Origin: Lachnospiraceae bacterium
Lineage (GTDB): Bacteria > Bacillota > Clostridia > Oscillospirales > Ruminococcaceae
Length of the DNA: 64,000 nucleotides
NCBI GenBank assembly: GCA_023664705.1
Contig: JAMPFE010000001.1
Location: 89,308 to 153,307 of the forward strand
Direction: 5' to 3'
The position numbers and the translations under genes are program-made. The notes under the pieces are model-generated. The model was not told where the DNA came from, searched no databases, and worked only from the letters and a program-made list of their open reading frames with translations. Below, one piece after another: positions 53,565 through 62,343 of the stretch (the stretch's first letter is position 1; every line of letters begins with the position of its first letter).

Positions 53565-54116
53565 TTAAAGACTATAGCGCATAAATTCCGCGTTTTCGGC
53601 ATTGTCGAGCGCTTTCCAGACAAAAACGCCGTTTTCGTATATCATATAGGAATGGCGGGTATTCTCCTTCGGCAGCGCGACCGAGCCGCAGTTCAGGCAG
53701 TGTATCCCCCCGACGAGCTCCGCCTTGGGGACATGAGTGTGCCCGTTTATCAGCACCGCGCCCTCGCCGAGCGGCGGCAGGCTCCGCGGGTTGTGATGAT
53801 GCCCGTGAGAGAGGAAAAGTTCCAGTTCGTCGGCAAAGACGAGCGCGCTTTCCTGCAGAACGGGGAAGTTCAGCACCATCTGGTCGACTTCGGTGTCGCA
53901 GTTGCCGCAGACGCATAAAAGCTCGTTTTTAAGCGGATTGAGCAGCCTTATGACCTCTTTGGGCGCGTAGCCCTCGGGGAGGTCGTTGCGCGGTCCGTGG
54001 TAGAGTATGTCGCCGAGCAGGCAGAGCTTCCGCGGCTTTTCGCGCTCGTAAGCCGCGAGCATTTTTTCGCACCACGGCGCGGAACCGTGGATATCCGACG
54101 CGAACATCAGCTTCAT
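53565..54116 (-). CDS. YfcE-family phosphodiesterase
   Basis: 183 residues. Metallophosphoesterase motifs: SDIHG (Asp8, His10), GDILYHGPRN, GNCDTEVD, SHGHHH and GHTHVP. The combination SDIHGS and GHTHVP is typical of the YfcE/MJ0936 group, which hydrolyses model phosphodiesters; the true substrate is unknown. AGGAG precedes the ATG at 54116. It is the last of a minus-strand group after azlC and azlD, with a 15-base gap from azlD. Confidence 0.9.
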   Translation of the reverse strand: MKLMFASDIHGSAPWCEKMLAAYEREKPRKLCLLGDILYHGPRNDLPEGYAPKEVIRLLNPLKNELLCVCGNCDTEVDQMVLNFPVLQESALVFADELELFLSHGHHHNPRSLPPLGEGAVLINGHTHVPKAELVGGIHCLNCGSVALPKENTRHSYMIYENGVFVWKALDNAENAEFMRYSL

Positions 54117-54131
54117 ATTTTTCTCCTTTCG

Positions 54132-54455
54132 CTAACCCAAAAACCGCATGGCGAGTTCCGTGAGGAACACTCCCGCGCAGGCGCACACCGCGACGGTGAG
54201 CAAGCCGCGCTCGAAAAACGCCAGCACTGCCGCGACAAGAAATCCCGCAGCCGCGCTTATTACGCTGTTCGAGCTGTAAAATATCGCGGGAATGGTCATT
54301 GCCGCAAGCACCGCGTACGGGACGTAATACAGAAAGTCCAGCACGAACCGAGACTTTATTTTCTTGCGGAAGAGGCTCAGCGGCAACATTCTGACAAGAT
54401 ACGTCACCAGAGCCATTACCGCTACGCTTATAAACAAATACAGCGCGTCACTCAT
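54132..54455 (-). CDS. azlD: AzlD-family branched-chain amino acid transporter subunit
   Basis: 107 residues with about three to four membrane helices (5-22, 40-60, 66-84, 88-104). ALVTYLVRMLPLSLFRKKI is typical of AzlD. It works with AzlC as a two-component exporter of branched-chain amino acids (and their analogues). Its ATG lies eight bases inside the azlC end, so the two are coupled. Confidence 0.88.
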   Translation of the reverse strand: MSDALYLFISVAVMALVTYLVRMLPLSLFRKKIKSRFVLDFLYYVPYAVLAAMTIPAIFYSSNSVISAAAGFLVAAVLAFFERGLLTVAVCACAGVFLTELAMRFLG

Positions 54456-55161
54456 TTTCGGCAGCCTCCTTACGCGGGAACAGCAGCGCTCCGAGCGCCG
54501 CGGCTGTCACCGTGCAGATGATTATCGAAATGCCGCTTGAAATAAAGCCGAGCGCGGGTATGTAATAGATAACGCAGCTGAGCGCCGCCGCCGCGATTAC
54601 GACCGCGAGCACGCCGCGGCTCTTTTTGGACGGCGGGATGAATATCGCGAGGAACATGCCGTAGATGGCTATCCCGAGAGCGGATTTTACCGTTTCGGGC
54701 AGCACAGCGCCCAAAAACGCTCCCGCTGCCGTGCCGCCCGACCAGAACAGATACGGCAGCGTTATCAGACCGTACATATACCGCGCGGGGAGCTCTCCGC
54801 TCTTGCCGGACGCTACCGCGAACACCTCGTCCGTCACGCAGAACGACGTGACGACGCGGTGGAACAGCGTGTATTTTTCGTCGAGCTTCTGCGACAGCGA
54901 CAGGCTCATAAGCGCGTATCGCATATTGATTATGAGCTGCGCGAGCGCCATTTCCGCGAAGCCGCCGTGTGCCGCGATTATGCCGACGCCCGCGACCTGC
55001 CCCGCGCTTGTGACGTTGGTGAGCGAGATGAGTATCGCGGTTATCGGCGGTATGCCCGTATTTACGGCGGTTATGCCGAACGTGAACGATACCGACAGAT
55101 AGCCCAGCGCGATGGGGATACCGTCCTTAAGTCCTTTTGTAAAATTCAGATTTTCGGTCAT
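54448..55161 (-). CDS. azlC: AzlC-family branched-chain amino acid permease
   Basis: 237 residues from the ATG at 55161 (AAAAGAGAG upstream); a longer frame begins at 55194. About seven membrane helices. GLKDGIPIALGYLSVSFTFGI and the SGQVAGVG, DEVFAVA and FWSGGTAAGAFLG segments match AzlC/YgaZ. The large subunit of the exporter. In other bacteria the pair is often regulated by an Lrp-type gene (azlB); none is seen here. Confidence 0.92.
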   Translation of the reverse strand: MTENLNFTKGLKDGIPIALGYLSVSFTFGITAVNTGIPPITAILISLTNVTSAGQVAGVGIIAAHGGFAEMALAQLIINMRYALMSLSLSQKLDEKYTLFHRVVTSFCVTDEVFAVASGKSGELPARYMYGLITLPYLFWSGGTAAGAFLGAVLPETVKSALGIAIYGMFLAIFIPPSKKSRGVLAVVIAAAALSCVIYYIPALGFISSGISIIICTVTAAALGALLFPRKEAAENE

Positions 55162-55288
55162 TTTATCTCTCTTTTCTTTTTGACATTCACACAAGGTTTA
55201 TTTTAGCACATTCGGACAAGTTTTTCAAGGGGATTTTTGATAACCTTTCAAAATAAATGACCGTTTTCGGAAAATTTTCATCCGCCGA

Positions 55289-55321
55289 TGTGACAAACCG
55301 TTCTTTGCGTCCGACTATATT
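55289..55321 (+). promoter_or_regulatory. Putative autoregulated ECF promoter
   Basis: TGTGACAAACC at 55289 and TATATT at 55316 are 27 bases apart, with CGTCCGAC between; it mirrors the element before the first ECF gene (40287-40319). The sigma class is inferred, not known. Confidence 0.4.
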
Positions 55322-55339
55322 AGCAGAGGAGGTGATGAG

Positions 55340-55891
55340 TTGGAGGACGAAAAGATAACCGAGCTGCTGACGAACCGCGACCAAAGCGGGCTTGCGGCGC
55401 TGAAAGCCAAATACAGCCGCCTGATATTGAAAGTGTGCCGCGGCTTTCTGCGCTCGCCCGAGGACGCCGAGGAGTGCGCGAACGACACGCTGCTCGCCGT
55501 TTGGGAGAAAATTCCTCCCGACCGCCCCGAGAACCTTGCGGCGTATATATGCAAGATAGCGCGCCGCAGGGCTGTCGACAAGCTGCGCTACAACACCGCC
55601 GCAATGCGTTCGACCGAGCTTATGACGGAGCTCGACGAGTGCCTGCCGTCAAGGTACTCCACGGAGGACGAGGCGGAAAAAGCGGAGCTCTCCGCGGCGC
55701 TGAACGAATGGCTGAAATCGCTTGACGAGCGCCGTCGGCGGCTGTTCACCCTCCGCTACTTCTACATGCGCTCGGCAAAGGACGCGGCGAAAGCCTGCTC
55801 CATGACGCCGACCGCCGCGACCACCGCTCTCGCGAGACTGCGCGCGTCGCTGAAACAATATCTTATCGAAAGGGGATTATTCTATGAATGA
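55340..55891 (+). CDS. ECF-type RNA polymerase sigma factor
   Basis: 183 residues from TTG at 55340 (GAGGAGGTG just upstream). Region 2 (LILKVCRGFLRSPEDAEECANDTLLAVWEKIPP) and region 4 (LDERRRRLFTLRYFYMRSAKDAAKACSMTPTAATTALARLRASLKQYL) identify an ECF sigma factor. It is not closely similar to the one at 40337. It overlaps the following anti-sigma-like gene by eight bases. Function in stress or envelope signalling is inferred from the class. Confidence 0.92.
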   Translation: MEDEKITELLTNRDQSGLAALKAKYSRLILKVCRGFLRSPEDAEECANDTLLAVWEKIPPDRPENLAAYICKIARRRAVDKLRYNTAAMRSTELMTELDECLPSRYSTEDEAEKAELSAALNEWLKSLDERRRRLFTLRYFYMRSAKDAAKACSMTPTAATTALARLRASLKQYLIERGLFYE

Positions 55892-56495
55892 AATAAATCC
55901 GTTATTTGAGGCTATGAGCAATATCGACGACAATATCGTCTCCGAAGCCGTAAAAACCGCCCGCAAGCGCCCGAAGGGAATAAGGGCGGCGCTTATAGCG
56001 GCTGCCGCCGCGGCGTTCTGCGCGGTGACGGCGGTCGCTGCCGCGGCGGCGCTGAAAGCGCCAAAGGAGGTCACGATAAACGACGTGCCCGTCGAGCCGC
56101 GTTACAGCACGTTTACGGACGATCTTGGAGAAGAATGGGAATTATACGTTTTCGAGTTTCCCGATTTCGCTCTCGGCGAAGAGATTGAGGGATATACCGC
56201 CGTCGGCGATATAAAGGTCGTCCGCAATCCCGAATATCCCGACAGGTGGGGCGAATGGATGATGGTTGACGAAGCGGGAAACAAATTTTATACGGGCGTC
56301 AACAATAAGCTTGTGAAATTTCAGAGCAAGGACGGCGTTCGCCACGGCGGGTTCGAGGTCGCGAATTTCCTTTCCGACAGGTATACCTATCTTGAATTTG
56401 CCGCGGACGACTCAAGAATAGAGATCGTTCTTCTGCCGCACGACCAAGCCGACGCTTATCTCGAGCAGAAGGGATATTTCTTCCCCGAGGAATGA
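55884..56495 (+). CDS. Probable membrane anti-sigma factor
   Basis: 203 residues. The N-terminus (INPLFEAMSNIDDNIVSEAVKTARKRPKG) is typical of clostridial ECF anti-sigma proteins. One alanine-rich membrane helix (about 35-57) is followed by an extracytoplasmic domain of about 145 residues with many aromatic and acidic residues and no family that I recognise. Coupling to the sigma gene supports the role. It resembles the anti-sigma at 40824 in layout, not in sensor sequence. Confidence 0.8.
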   Translation: MNEINPLFEAMSNIDDNIVSEAVKTARKRPKGIRAALIAAAAAAFCAVTAVAAAAALKAPKEVTINDVPVEPRYSTFTDDLGEEWELYVFEFPDFALGEEIEGYTAVGDIKVVRNPEYPDRWGEWMMVDEAGNKFYTGVNNKLVKFQSKDGVRHGGFEVANFLSDRYTYLEFAADDSRIEIVLLPHDQADAYLEQKGYFFPEE

Positions 56496-56509
56496 AAATC
56501 CGGCTTTCC

Positions 56510-56625
56510 GTAACACAAAATCCCCGATGGCAACGTCGGGGCCATAAAAAGTTCCCCCGAGCGAATTCGAACGTCCTCGGGGGAATGTTTTGTGTAAGCA
56601 TGAACAATTAGCACTTTGTCTTACA
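56510..56625 (-). ncRNA. Candidate small RNA with three hairpins
   Basis: Transcribed leftwards from a consensus promoter (56631-56659). The RNA of about 115 nt would have a 5' stem TGTGTAAG/CTTACACA (56627-56620 with about 56598-56591), a second stem TTCCCCCGAG/CTCGGGGGAA (52-61 with 76-85 of block 565xx) and a terminator stem CCCCGA/TCGGGG (56541-56536 with 56527-56522), then ATTTTGTGTT. An alternative long pairing ACACAAAA/TTTTGTGT (56513-56520 with 56588-56595) would enclose the last two stems. No open reading frame fits. I cannot assign a known family. Confidence 0.65.
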
Positions 56626-56630
56626 CATCT

Positions 56631-56659
56631 ATTATAACACACAAAAAAAAAATTGTCAA
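56631..56659 (-). promoter_or_regulatory. Consensus sigma-A promoter of the candidate small RNA
   Basis: Minus strand TTGACA (56654-56659), exactly 17 bases, TATAAT (56631-56636): a perfect match to both hexamers. No protein-coding gene lies in the same direction downstream. Confidence 0.85.
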
Positions 56660-56675
56660 TACTTTTTTTAAATTT

Positions 56676-56700
56676 ATCCCCCGAGAGACCCTCGGGGGAT
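56676..56700. terminator. Hairpin after nifJ
   Basis: Perfect ten-base stem ATCCCCCGAG (56676-56685) / CTCGGGGGAT (56691-56700), five-base loop. It lies 22 bases after the nifJ stop. The following minus-strand sequence is A-rich, so it is not a classical T-tract terminator. The same CCCCCGAG/CTCGGGGG stem recurs in the adjacent small RNA. Confidence 0.6.
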
Positions 56701-56722
56701 AATTTATGCGTTTTTCGGAGAA

Positions 56723-59700
56723 TTACTTCTCAAACTCTTCCTTGTAAGCCTTCTGCATTTCAACGAGGTGGTCGTACTTAGCCTTGGAGTTCGCGACTGC
56801 CTTGTCGAACAGGACGGTCGCTCTGTCGGGATTAGCGCGCATGAGCGAGTTGTAGCGAACCTCTCTCATCATAAACGCCTTGTAGTCGCCCGTGGGAGCC
56901 TTGCTGTCGAGCGTGAACGGAGACTTGCCCTCGTCCGCGAGCGAGGGATTAAATCTGAACAGGTGCCAGTAGCCCGCCTCAACGGCTTCCTTTTCAACCT
57001 GCTGAGCGATGGTCAGACCGCCCTTGATGCCGTGGTTGATACACGGAGCGTAAGCGATTATCAGCGACGGTCCGTCGTAAGCCTCAGCCTCGGCGATCGC
57101 CTTAAGGCACTGGTTGCGGTCCGCGCCCATGGAGATCTGAGCGACGTAAACGTAGCCGTAGCTCATTGCGATGCCCGCGAGATCTTTCTTCTTGACGTCC
57201 TTGCCGCCCGCCGCGAACTGTGCGACAGCGCCGACGTTGGTCGCCTTGGAAGCCTGACCGCCCGTGTTGGAGTAAACCTCGGTATCGAAAACGAAGATGT
57301 TTACGTTCTTGCCCGAAGCGATAACGTGGTCAAGTCCGCCGTAGCCGATGTCGTATGCCCAGCCGTCGCCGCCGAAGATCCACTGGCTCTTCTTGGAGAG
57401 GTAGCTCTTGAGCTTGAGCACTTCCTTGATTGCGGGCTCGTTGCTGCAGTGGCAGTTCTCGAACGCCTCAACGAGGTTCTTTGTAGCCTCGGCGTTAGCC
57501 TTGCCGTCGTTCTCGGTCTTGAAGTACTCGTCGATGAGAGCCTTAGCCTTCTCGTGACCGTCGAGCGCGGCGATCTCCTTCAGCTTGCTCTGCGCTCTCT
57601 TGCGGAGAGTATCCTGCGCGAGGAACATACCGAGACCGAACTCCGCGTTGTCCTCGAACAGCGAGTTCGCCCAAGCGGGACCGTGACCTGCCTTGTTCGT
57701 GGTGTACGGAGTGGACGGCTCGGAGCCTGCCCAGATAGAGGAGCAGCCCGTCGCGTTCGCGATGTACATACGGTCGCCGAACAGCTGAGTGATGAGCTTA
57801 GCGTACGGAGTTTCTCCGCAGCCCGCGCACGCGCCCGAGAATTCGAGCAGCGGCTGATTGAACTGAGCGCCCTTAACGGTGCTCTCCTTAAACTTCTCAA
57901 CGGCAGCGCAGTTGGAGTTGTCGTTCGCGACGGCGTAGTCGAAGAACTTCTGCTGCTCCATAGCCTGCTCGATAGGCGTCATAACGAGCGCGTTCTTTGC
58001 CTTGTCCTTTGCACCAGCAGGGCAGATGTTCGCGCAGACGCCGCAGCCCGTGCAGTCGAGCGTGGAGATAGCCATTGTGAACTTCATGCCGGGCAGACCC
58101 GTTGCGTCCTTAACGTCGGTGCCTGCGGGCAGCTTAGCCGCCTGCTCCTCGCTGTAAACGAACGGACGTATAACGGCGTGCGGGCAGACCATTGCGCACT
58201 GGTTGCACTGGATGCAGTTTTCGGGGATCCACTTGGGAACGTCGACCGCGATGCCGCGCTTCTCAAACGCCGCGGAGCCCTGCGGGAACGTGCCGTCCGC
58301 GATGTCCACGAAAGTGGAAACGGGGAGCTTGTCGCCGCGCTGAGCGTTTACGGGAACCTGAATGTTGTTTACGAAGTCGATGAGGAACTTGTTGTCGCCC
58401 TCGAAGTGAGGGTGAACCAGCTCGCCCGAGCAGTTCGCCCAATCCGCGGGAACGTCAACCTTGATGACCTCGCCCGCGCCCTTTTCGATAGCCGCGTAGT
58501 TCATGTTTACGATGTCGTCGCCCTTCTTGGCAAACGACTTGTAAGCCGCCTTCTTCATATAATCGATAGCCTCGGCGGCGGGGATAATGTTCGCGATCGA
58601 GAAGAACGCGGACTGGAGCACGGTGTTGGTCTTGTTGCCGAGACCTATTTCCTTAGCCACCTTGATAGCGTTGATTATATAGAAGTTGATGTTGTTCTTC
58701 GCGATATAGCTCTTTACGGAAGCGGGGAGCTTCTCGCCGAGCTCGTCCACCGACCACTGGCAGTTCAGCAGGAACGAACCGCCCGGGATAACGTCCTCGA
58801 CCATATCGTACTTGTCGATATAGGAGGGGTTATGGCAGGCAACGAAGTTCGCCTTGTTGACGAAGTAGGTGGACTTAATCGGGCTCTTGCCGAAGCGCAG
58901 GTGAGAAATGGTTACGCCGCCCGACTTCTTGGAGTCGTAAGCGAAGTAAGCCTGCGCGTACATATCGGTGTGGTCGCCGATGATTTTAATGGAGTTCTTG
59001 TTCGCGCCGACCGTGCCGTCCGAGCCGAGACCCCAGAACTTGCAGCAGGTAGTGCCCTCGGGCGTGGTGTTCGGGTTTTCTGTGATAGCGAGGGACAGAT
59101 TGGTAACATCGTCCTCGATACCGATAGTGAATATCGGCTTTTCCTTGTTGTTGTAGACCGCGATGATCTGCGCGGGGTTGCAGTCCTTCGAGCCCAAGCC
59201 GTAGCGTCCGCTGAATACGGGAACGTCCTGGAACTTGTTCTCGCGCTTGAGAGCGGCAACGACGTCGAGGAACAGCGGCTCGCCGAGCGAACCGGGCTCC
59301 TTCGTCCTGTCGAGAACGGTAATCTTCTTGACGGTGCAAGGGATAGCTTCAGCCAGAGCGGAAGAAACAAACGGTCTGTACAGTCTTACCTTTACGAGAC
59401 CGACCTTGCGTCCCTGAGCCGTCATGTAGTCGATAGTCTCCTCGATTGTATCGCAAACGGAGCCCATAGCGACGATGACCTCCTCCGCGTCGGGAGCGCC
59501 GTAGTAGTTGAACAGCTTGTAATCGGTGCCTATCTCCGCGTTTACCTTGTCCATATACTTGGTAACGATGCTCGGGATGTTCTCGTAGTACTTGTTGCAG
59601 GCCTCGCGCGCCTGGAAGAAGATGTCGGGGTTCTGCGCAGTGCCGTGGAGCACGGGCTGCTCGGGGTTGAGCGCTCTGTCGCGGAACGCCTGAATGGAAT

Positions 59701-60292
59701 CCCAATCAACCATTTTAGCGAGGGTATCGTAGTCCCAGACCTCGATCTTCTGGATCTCGTGAGAGGTTCTGAAGCCGTCGAAGAAGTGCAGGAACGGAAC
59801 TCTGCCCTTGATAGTCGCGAGGTGCGCTACCGCGCCGAGATCCATGACCTCCTGAGGATTGGTGGAGCAAAGCATCGCGTAACCCGTCTGGCGGCAAGCG
59901 TAAATATCGCTGTGGTCGCCGAAGATAGACAGCGCGTGAGACGCCACGGCGCGAGCCGAAACGTGAATTACGGAGGGGAGCAGCTCGCCCGCGATCTTGT
60001 ACATATTCGGTATCATCAGGAGCAAGCCCTGAGAAGCGGTGTAGGTAGTAGTCAGCGCGCCCGCGGAAAGAGAGCCGTGAACGGCGCCCGCCGCGCCCGC
60101 CTCGGACTGCATTTCAACGACCTTTACCTGCTCGCCGAAAATGTTCTTTCTTCCTGCCGTTGCCCAGGAATCTGTTACCTCCGCCATAACGGAAGAAGGG
60201 GTGATGGGGTAAATAGCCGCCAGATCGGTAAACGCGTAAGAAACGTGACCCGCGGCGTTGTTGCCGTCCATCGTAAGCTTTTGTCTAGCCAT
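56723..60292 (-). CDS. nifJ: Pyruvate:ferredoxin (flavodoxin) oxidoreductase
   Basis: 1189 residues, one-chain PFOR with all domains. The N-terminal pyrimidine-binding domain (YPITPSSVMAE, QSEAGAAGAVHGSL) and domain II come first. The ferredoxin insert has CIQCNQCAMVCPHAVIRP (near 692) and CTGCGVCANICPAG (near 749). The TPP domain follows, with GCAGCGETPY, GSSIWAGSEPSTPY and FDTEVYSNTGGQASKAT. It oxidises pyruvate with CoA to acetyl-CoA, CO2 and reduced ferredoxin, which can feed the HydABC complex encoded nearby. AGGAGG precedes its ATG. A complete enzyme. Confidence 0.98.
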   Translation of the reverse strand: MARQKLTMDGNNAAGHVSYAFTDLAAIYPITPSSVMAEVTDSWATAGRKNIFGEQVKVVEMQSEAGAAGAVHGSLSAGALTTTYTASQGLLLMIPNMYKIAGELLPSVIHVSARAVASHALSIFGDHSDIYACRQTGYAMLCSTNPQEVMDLGAVAHLATIKGRVPFLHFFDGFRTSHEIQKIEVWDYDTLAKMVDWDSIQAFRDRALNPEQPVLHGTAQNPDIFFQAREACNKYYENIPSIVTKYMDKVNAEIGTDYKLFNYYGAPDAEEVIVAMGSVCDTIEETIDYMTAQGRKVGLVKVRLYRPFVSSALAEAIPCTVKKITVLDRTKEPGSLGEPLFLDVVAALKRENKFQDVPVFSGRYGLGSKDCNPAQIIAVYNNKEKPIFTIGIEDDVTNLSLAITENPNTTPEGTTCCKFWGLGSDGTVGANKNSIKIIGDHTDMYAQAYFAYDSKKSGGVTISHLRFGKSPIKSTYFVNKANFVACHNPSYIDKYDMVEDVIPGGSFLLNCQWSVDELGEKLPASVKSYIAKNNINFYIINAIKVAKEIGLGNKTNTVLQSAFFSIANIIPAAEAIDYMKKAAYKSFAKKGDDIVNMNYAAIEKGAGEVIKVDVPADWANCSGELVHPHFEGDNKFLIDFVNNIQVPVNAQRGDKLPVSTFVDIADGTFPQGSAAFEKRGIAVDVPKWIPENCIQCNQCAMVCPHAVIRPFVYSEEQAAKLPAGTDVKDATGLPGMKFTMAISTLDCTGCGVCANICPAGAKDKAKNALVMTPIEQAMEQQKFFDYAVANDNSNCAAVEKFKESTVKGAQFNQPLLEFSGACAGCGETPYAKLITQLFGDRMYIANATGCSSIWAGSEPSTPYTTNKAGHGPAWANSLFEDNAEFGLGMFLAQDTLRKRAQSKLKEIAALDGHEKAKALIDEYFKTENDGKANAEATKNLVEAFENCHCSNEPAIKEVLKLKSYLSKKSQWIFGGDGWAYDIGYGGLDHVIASGKNVNIFVFDTEVYSNTGGQASKATNVGAVAQFAAGGKDVKKKDLAGIAMSYGYVYVAQISMGADRNQCLKAIAEAEAYDGPSLIIAYAPCINHGIKGGLTIAQQVEKEAVEAGYWHLFRFNPSLADEGKSPFTLDSKAPTGDYKAFMMREVRYNSLMRANPDRATVLFDKAVANSKAKYDHLVEMQKAYKEEFEK

Positions 60293-60370
60293 TGGATTTG
60301 TTCCTCCTATAAATACATAGTATTATTATCGGCAATTGCTTGTACACAATTCCCGCATATTACACTTTAT

Positions 60371-60399
60371 ATTGTATCACATCTTTTCGTAAATTGCAA
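60371..60399 (-). promoter_or_regulatory. Sigma-A promoter of nifJ
   Basis: Minus strand TTGCAA (60394-60399), 17-base spacer, TACAAT (60371-60376). The leader of about 70 nt ends in AGGAGG. Confidence 0.75.
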
Positions 60400-60491
60400 T
60401 AGAATTCCGAAAAAATTTTCAAAAATTTCGTGCATTTTTGCTTAAAAATACATATTTTTCACCGAAACCGTCAACTGCGTATTTTAAGAAA

Positions 60492-60514
60492 GGGGCTGCC
60501 CCAAAGGCAGCCCC
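60492..60514 (-). terminator. Terminator of the two-repeat lipoprotein gene
   Basis: Stem GGGGCTGCC / GGCAGCCCC (60492-60500 with 60506-60514), five-base loop, followed on the minus strand by TTTCTTAAAAT. Confidence 0.85.
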
Positions 60515-60519
60515 GATAT

Positions 60520-61773
60520 TTACCCCAAAATGATTATTTTCGTGCAGTGCCATTGCTCCGGGGAGCCGTACAGCGCGTAATCGTACTTTACCAGCGCCGC
60601 CGTTTCGGGCTTGAGGTCGCTCTCGGCGGCGGGCGAGCCGTCCGAAAAGACGAGCTCCGCGTCCCCCGTCAGAAGAGACGCGCCCGACAGGCTCCCCGCG
60701 CCGTAAACAAAGTCCCCGCTCAACGTCAGCACCCCGTATCTCATGCCCTCGGGGATATCCCCGTCACAGCTTATCGGCAGGGCGCGCGCGTAAAGCTCCG
60801 CTCCCGAATACGGGCAAAGCGCGTTCACATTGTCGAACCAAAGCTGAACCAGCCGCCCGTCGTCCGTTATATATTGACGGTACCGCGGATTTCCGAAAGC
60901 GTTCGTCTCCCCGAGCGTTTCCAAAATCTTACAGTAAGGAATGCTCCCGGGTATCTCCGCGAGCTCATCACGGGATATGACGGCGGTCTCGCGGTACGGC
61001 TTCCCAAAGCTCCCCTCGGGCGGCTCGTATTCGACTTTTCCTCCGCCGCTGTACGGAAGAAAGGTCTCAACGCCGCCGTCCGTAAATTTCGTGACCGTCA
61101 CGCCGTCGGGGTAAAACGTTTTCACGGAGCCGTCGGAAAGCGTCTCGTCATACGGAGGAACGACCTCGGGCAGATCCGTATCGACAACGGTCACTTTGGT
61201 GCAGTGTACCATCGGAGGGTCGCTGTAAGCTTCCGTTTGCGCTTCGAACCTCACAGCGCTGCCCGCCTCCGCGAAGTCCTCCTTTGAGACTTTGAAGCCG
61301 TTTTCGCGCGTTATCCTTGTCGTATCGCCGACAACGAGTATCGCGTCCGTCAAGTAAAGCTCGCCCGTAAGAGGGCGCTGAGCGAAATAGGTTACGTGCA
61401 GGATCTCATCGTCTGTGACAATCGCGAGACCGATGCGTTTTTCGTTCCAAAGCGGGAGCGCGCTGCCGTAAAGCTCCGCTCCCGAATACGGGCATACGTC
61501 GTCCGAGCCGTCGAACCGCAGCTGTATAAGGCGGCCGTCGAACGTCAGATATTGCCGATAACCCGAATAACCGAACGATTCCGTTTCCCCGAGAGCCTTG
61601 ATTATCGCTCCGTAGGGAGCGCCCTCGGGTATCCGCTCAAGATCATGATATCCGACGATTTTGGTGCCGCCCTCCGAAAGCCTTGCCTCGAAGACGACCG
61701 CGCCGCCCTCCGCGCACCCCGCCAGCAGCGCCGAGAGTATTGCCGAAGCGAATAAAAGCCTTTTGCTAAACAT
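60520..61773 (-). CDS. Lipoprotein with two homologous domains
   Basis: 417 residues. Signal peptide with lipobox LLAGCAE (Cys about 20). Two repeats of about 65 residues: IPEGAPYGAIIKALGETESFG... near 47-112 and IPGSIPYCKILETLGETNAFG... near 269-334. Both share the pattern YRQY-x-DGRL-QL-F, then CPYSGAELY. Each repeat is followed by a beta-rich part with a conserved HCTK motif (VHCTKVTVV and WHCTKIIIL). I do not recognise the family; it is probably an envelope-bound, all-beta protein. GAAAGGA precedes the ATG. It stands alone between terminators. Confidence 0.8.
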   Translation of the reverse strand: MFSKRLLFASAILSALLAGCAEGGAVVFEARLSEGGTKIVGYHDLERIPEGAPYGAIIKALGETESFGYSGYRQYLTFDGRLIQLRFDGSDDVCPYSGAELYGSALPLWNEKRIGLAIVTDDEILHVTYFAQRPLTGELYLTDAILVVGDTTRITRENGFKVSKEDFAEAGSAVRFEAQTEAYSDPPMVHCTKVTVVDTDLPEVVPPYDETLSDGSVKTFYPDGVTVTKFTDGGVETFLPYSGGGKVEYEPPEGSFGKPYRETAVISRDELAEIPGSIPYCKILETLGETNAFGNPRYRQYITDDGRLVQLWFDNVNALCPYSGAELYARALPISCDGDIPEGMRYGVLTLSGDFVYGAGSLSGASLLTGDAELVFSDGSPAAESDLKPETAALVKYDYALYGSPEQWHCTKIIILG

Positions 61774-61959
61774 AATATCAGTCCTTTCCGAAAATTTCTC
61801 TCCCCTATAAACAGGTTCGCAAAAGCAAAACGGATATGTCGCCGCTCGGCAAATTTTTGTGCACGTTGCATAAATCGGCGCGCGGCTTTTGACATATTTT
61901 GCACGAAGTGAAATTCTAATTTGTCCGACCCGCGAATAGAATAGTTCGGGGGCGATGCA

Positions 61960-62343
61960 ATGCGTAAACGAAAACGGAATTCAAGGCTGCTGCCGTATGC
62001 GGCGGGGCTTATCGCGGGGTATCTGGCGGCGCTTCCCGTGAGCGCTTTGGCGGCGCTGTTGCTGTCGCTGACGGACGCGGCGGCGCAGACGGCGGGCGCG
62101 GCGGCTGTGCTTTCAATGTCGATCGGCAGCTTTCTCTGCGGACGGACGGCGGGCGTCATAAAGCGCCGCGACGGGCTGAAAACGGGAGCGCTCTGCGGAA
62201 TTCTGTTCGCGCTGCCGCTTGTTATCGTCTCGGCGGTGTTCGGGGGCGGCTTGAGCGCGATGTTTTTCGTCAAGCTGCTGCTCTGCGCGGCGTTCGCGGC
62301 GGTAGGCGGCGTGGCGGGCGTGAACCGCGAGGAAAAGCCGTAA
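61960..62343 (+). CDS. TIGR04086-type small membrane protein
   Basis: 127 residues with four membrane helices (about 9-33, 42-64, 74-93, 100-120) and a very basic N-terminus (MRKRKRN). Length, glycine-rich helices and SIGSFLCGRTAGVIKRRDGLKTGALCG resemble the TIGR04086 membrane family of clostridia, of unknown function. The last 51 codons and downstream bases are copied three more times between here and 63161. A possible -35 TTGACA is at 61889, but its -10 is poor. Confidence 0.75.
   Translation: MRKRKRNSRLLPYAAGLIAGYLAALPVSALAALLLSLTDAAAQTAGAAAVLSMSIGSFLCGRTAGVIKRRDGLKTGALCGILFALPLVIVSAVFGGGLSAMFFVKLLLCAAFAAVGGVAGVNREEKP

Noticed and set aside
56768..60445. 1225-codon open frame on the plus strand
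   Set aside because: It is the antisense shadow of nifJ; composition is Arg/Val/Leu-rich and no domain is recognisable.
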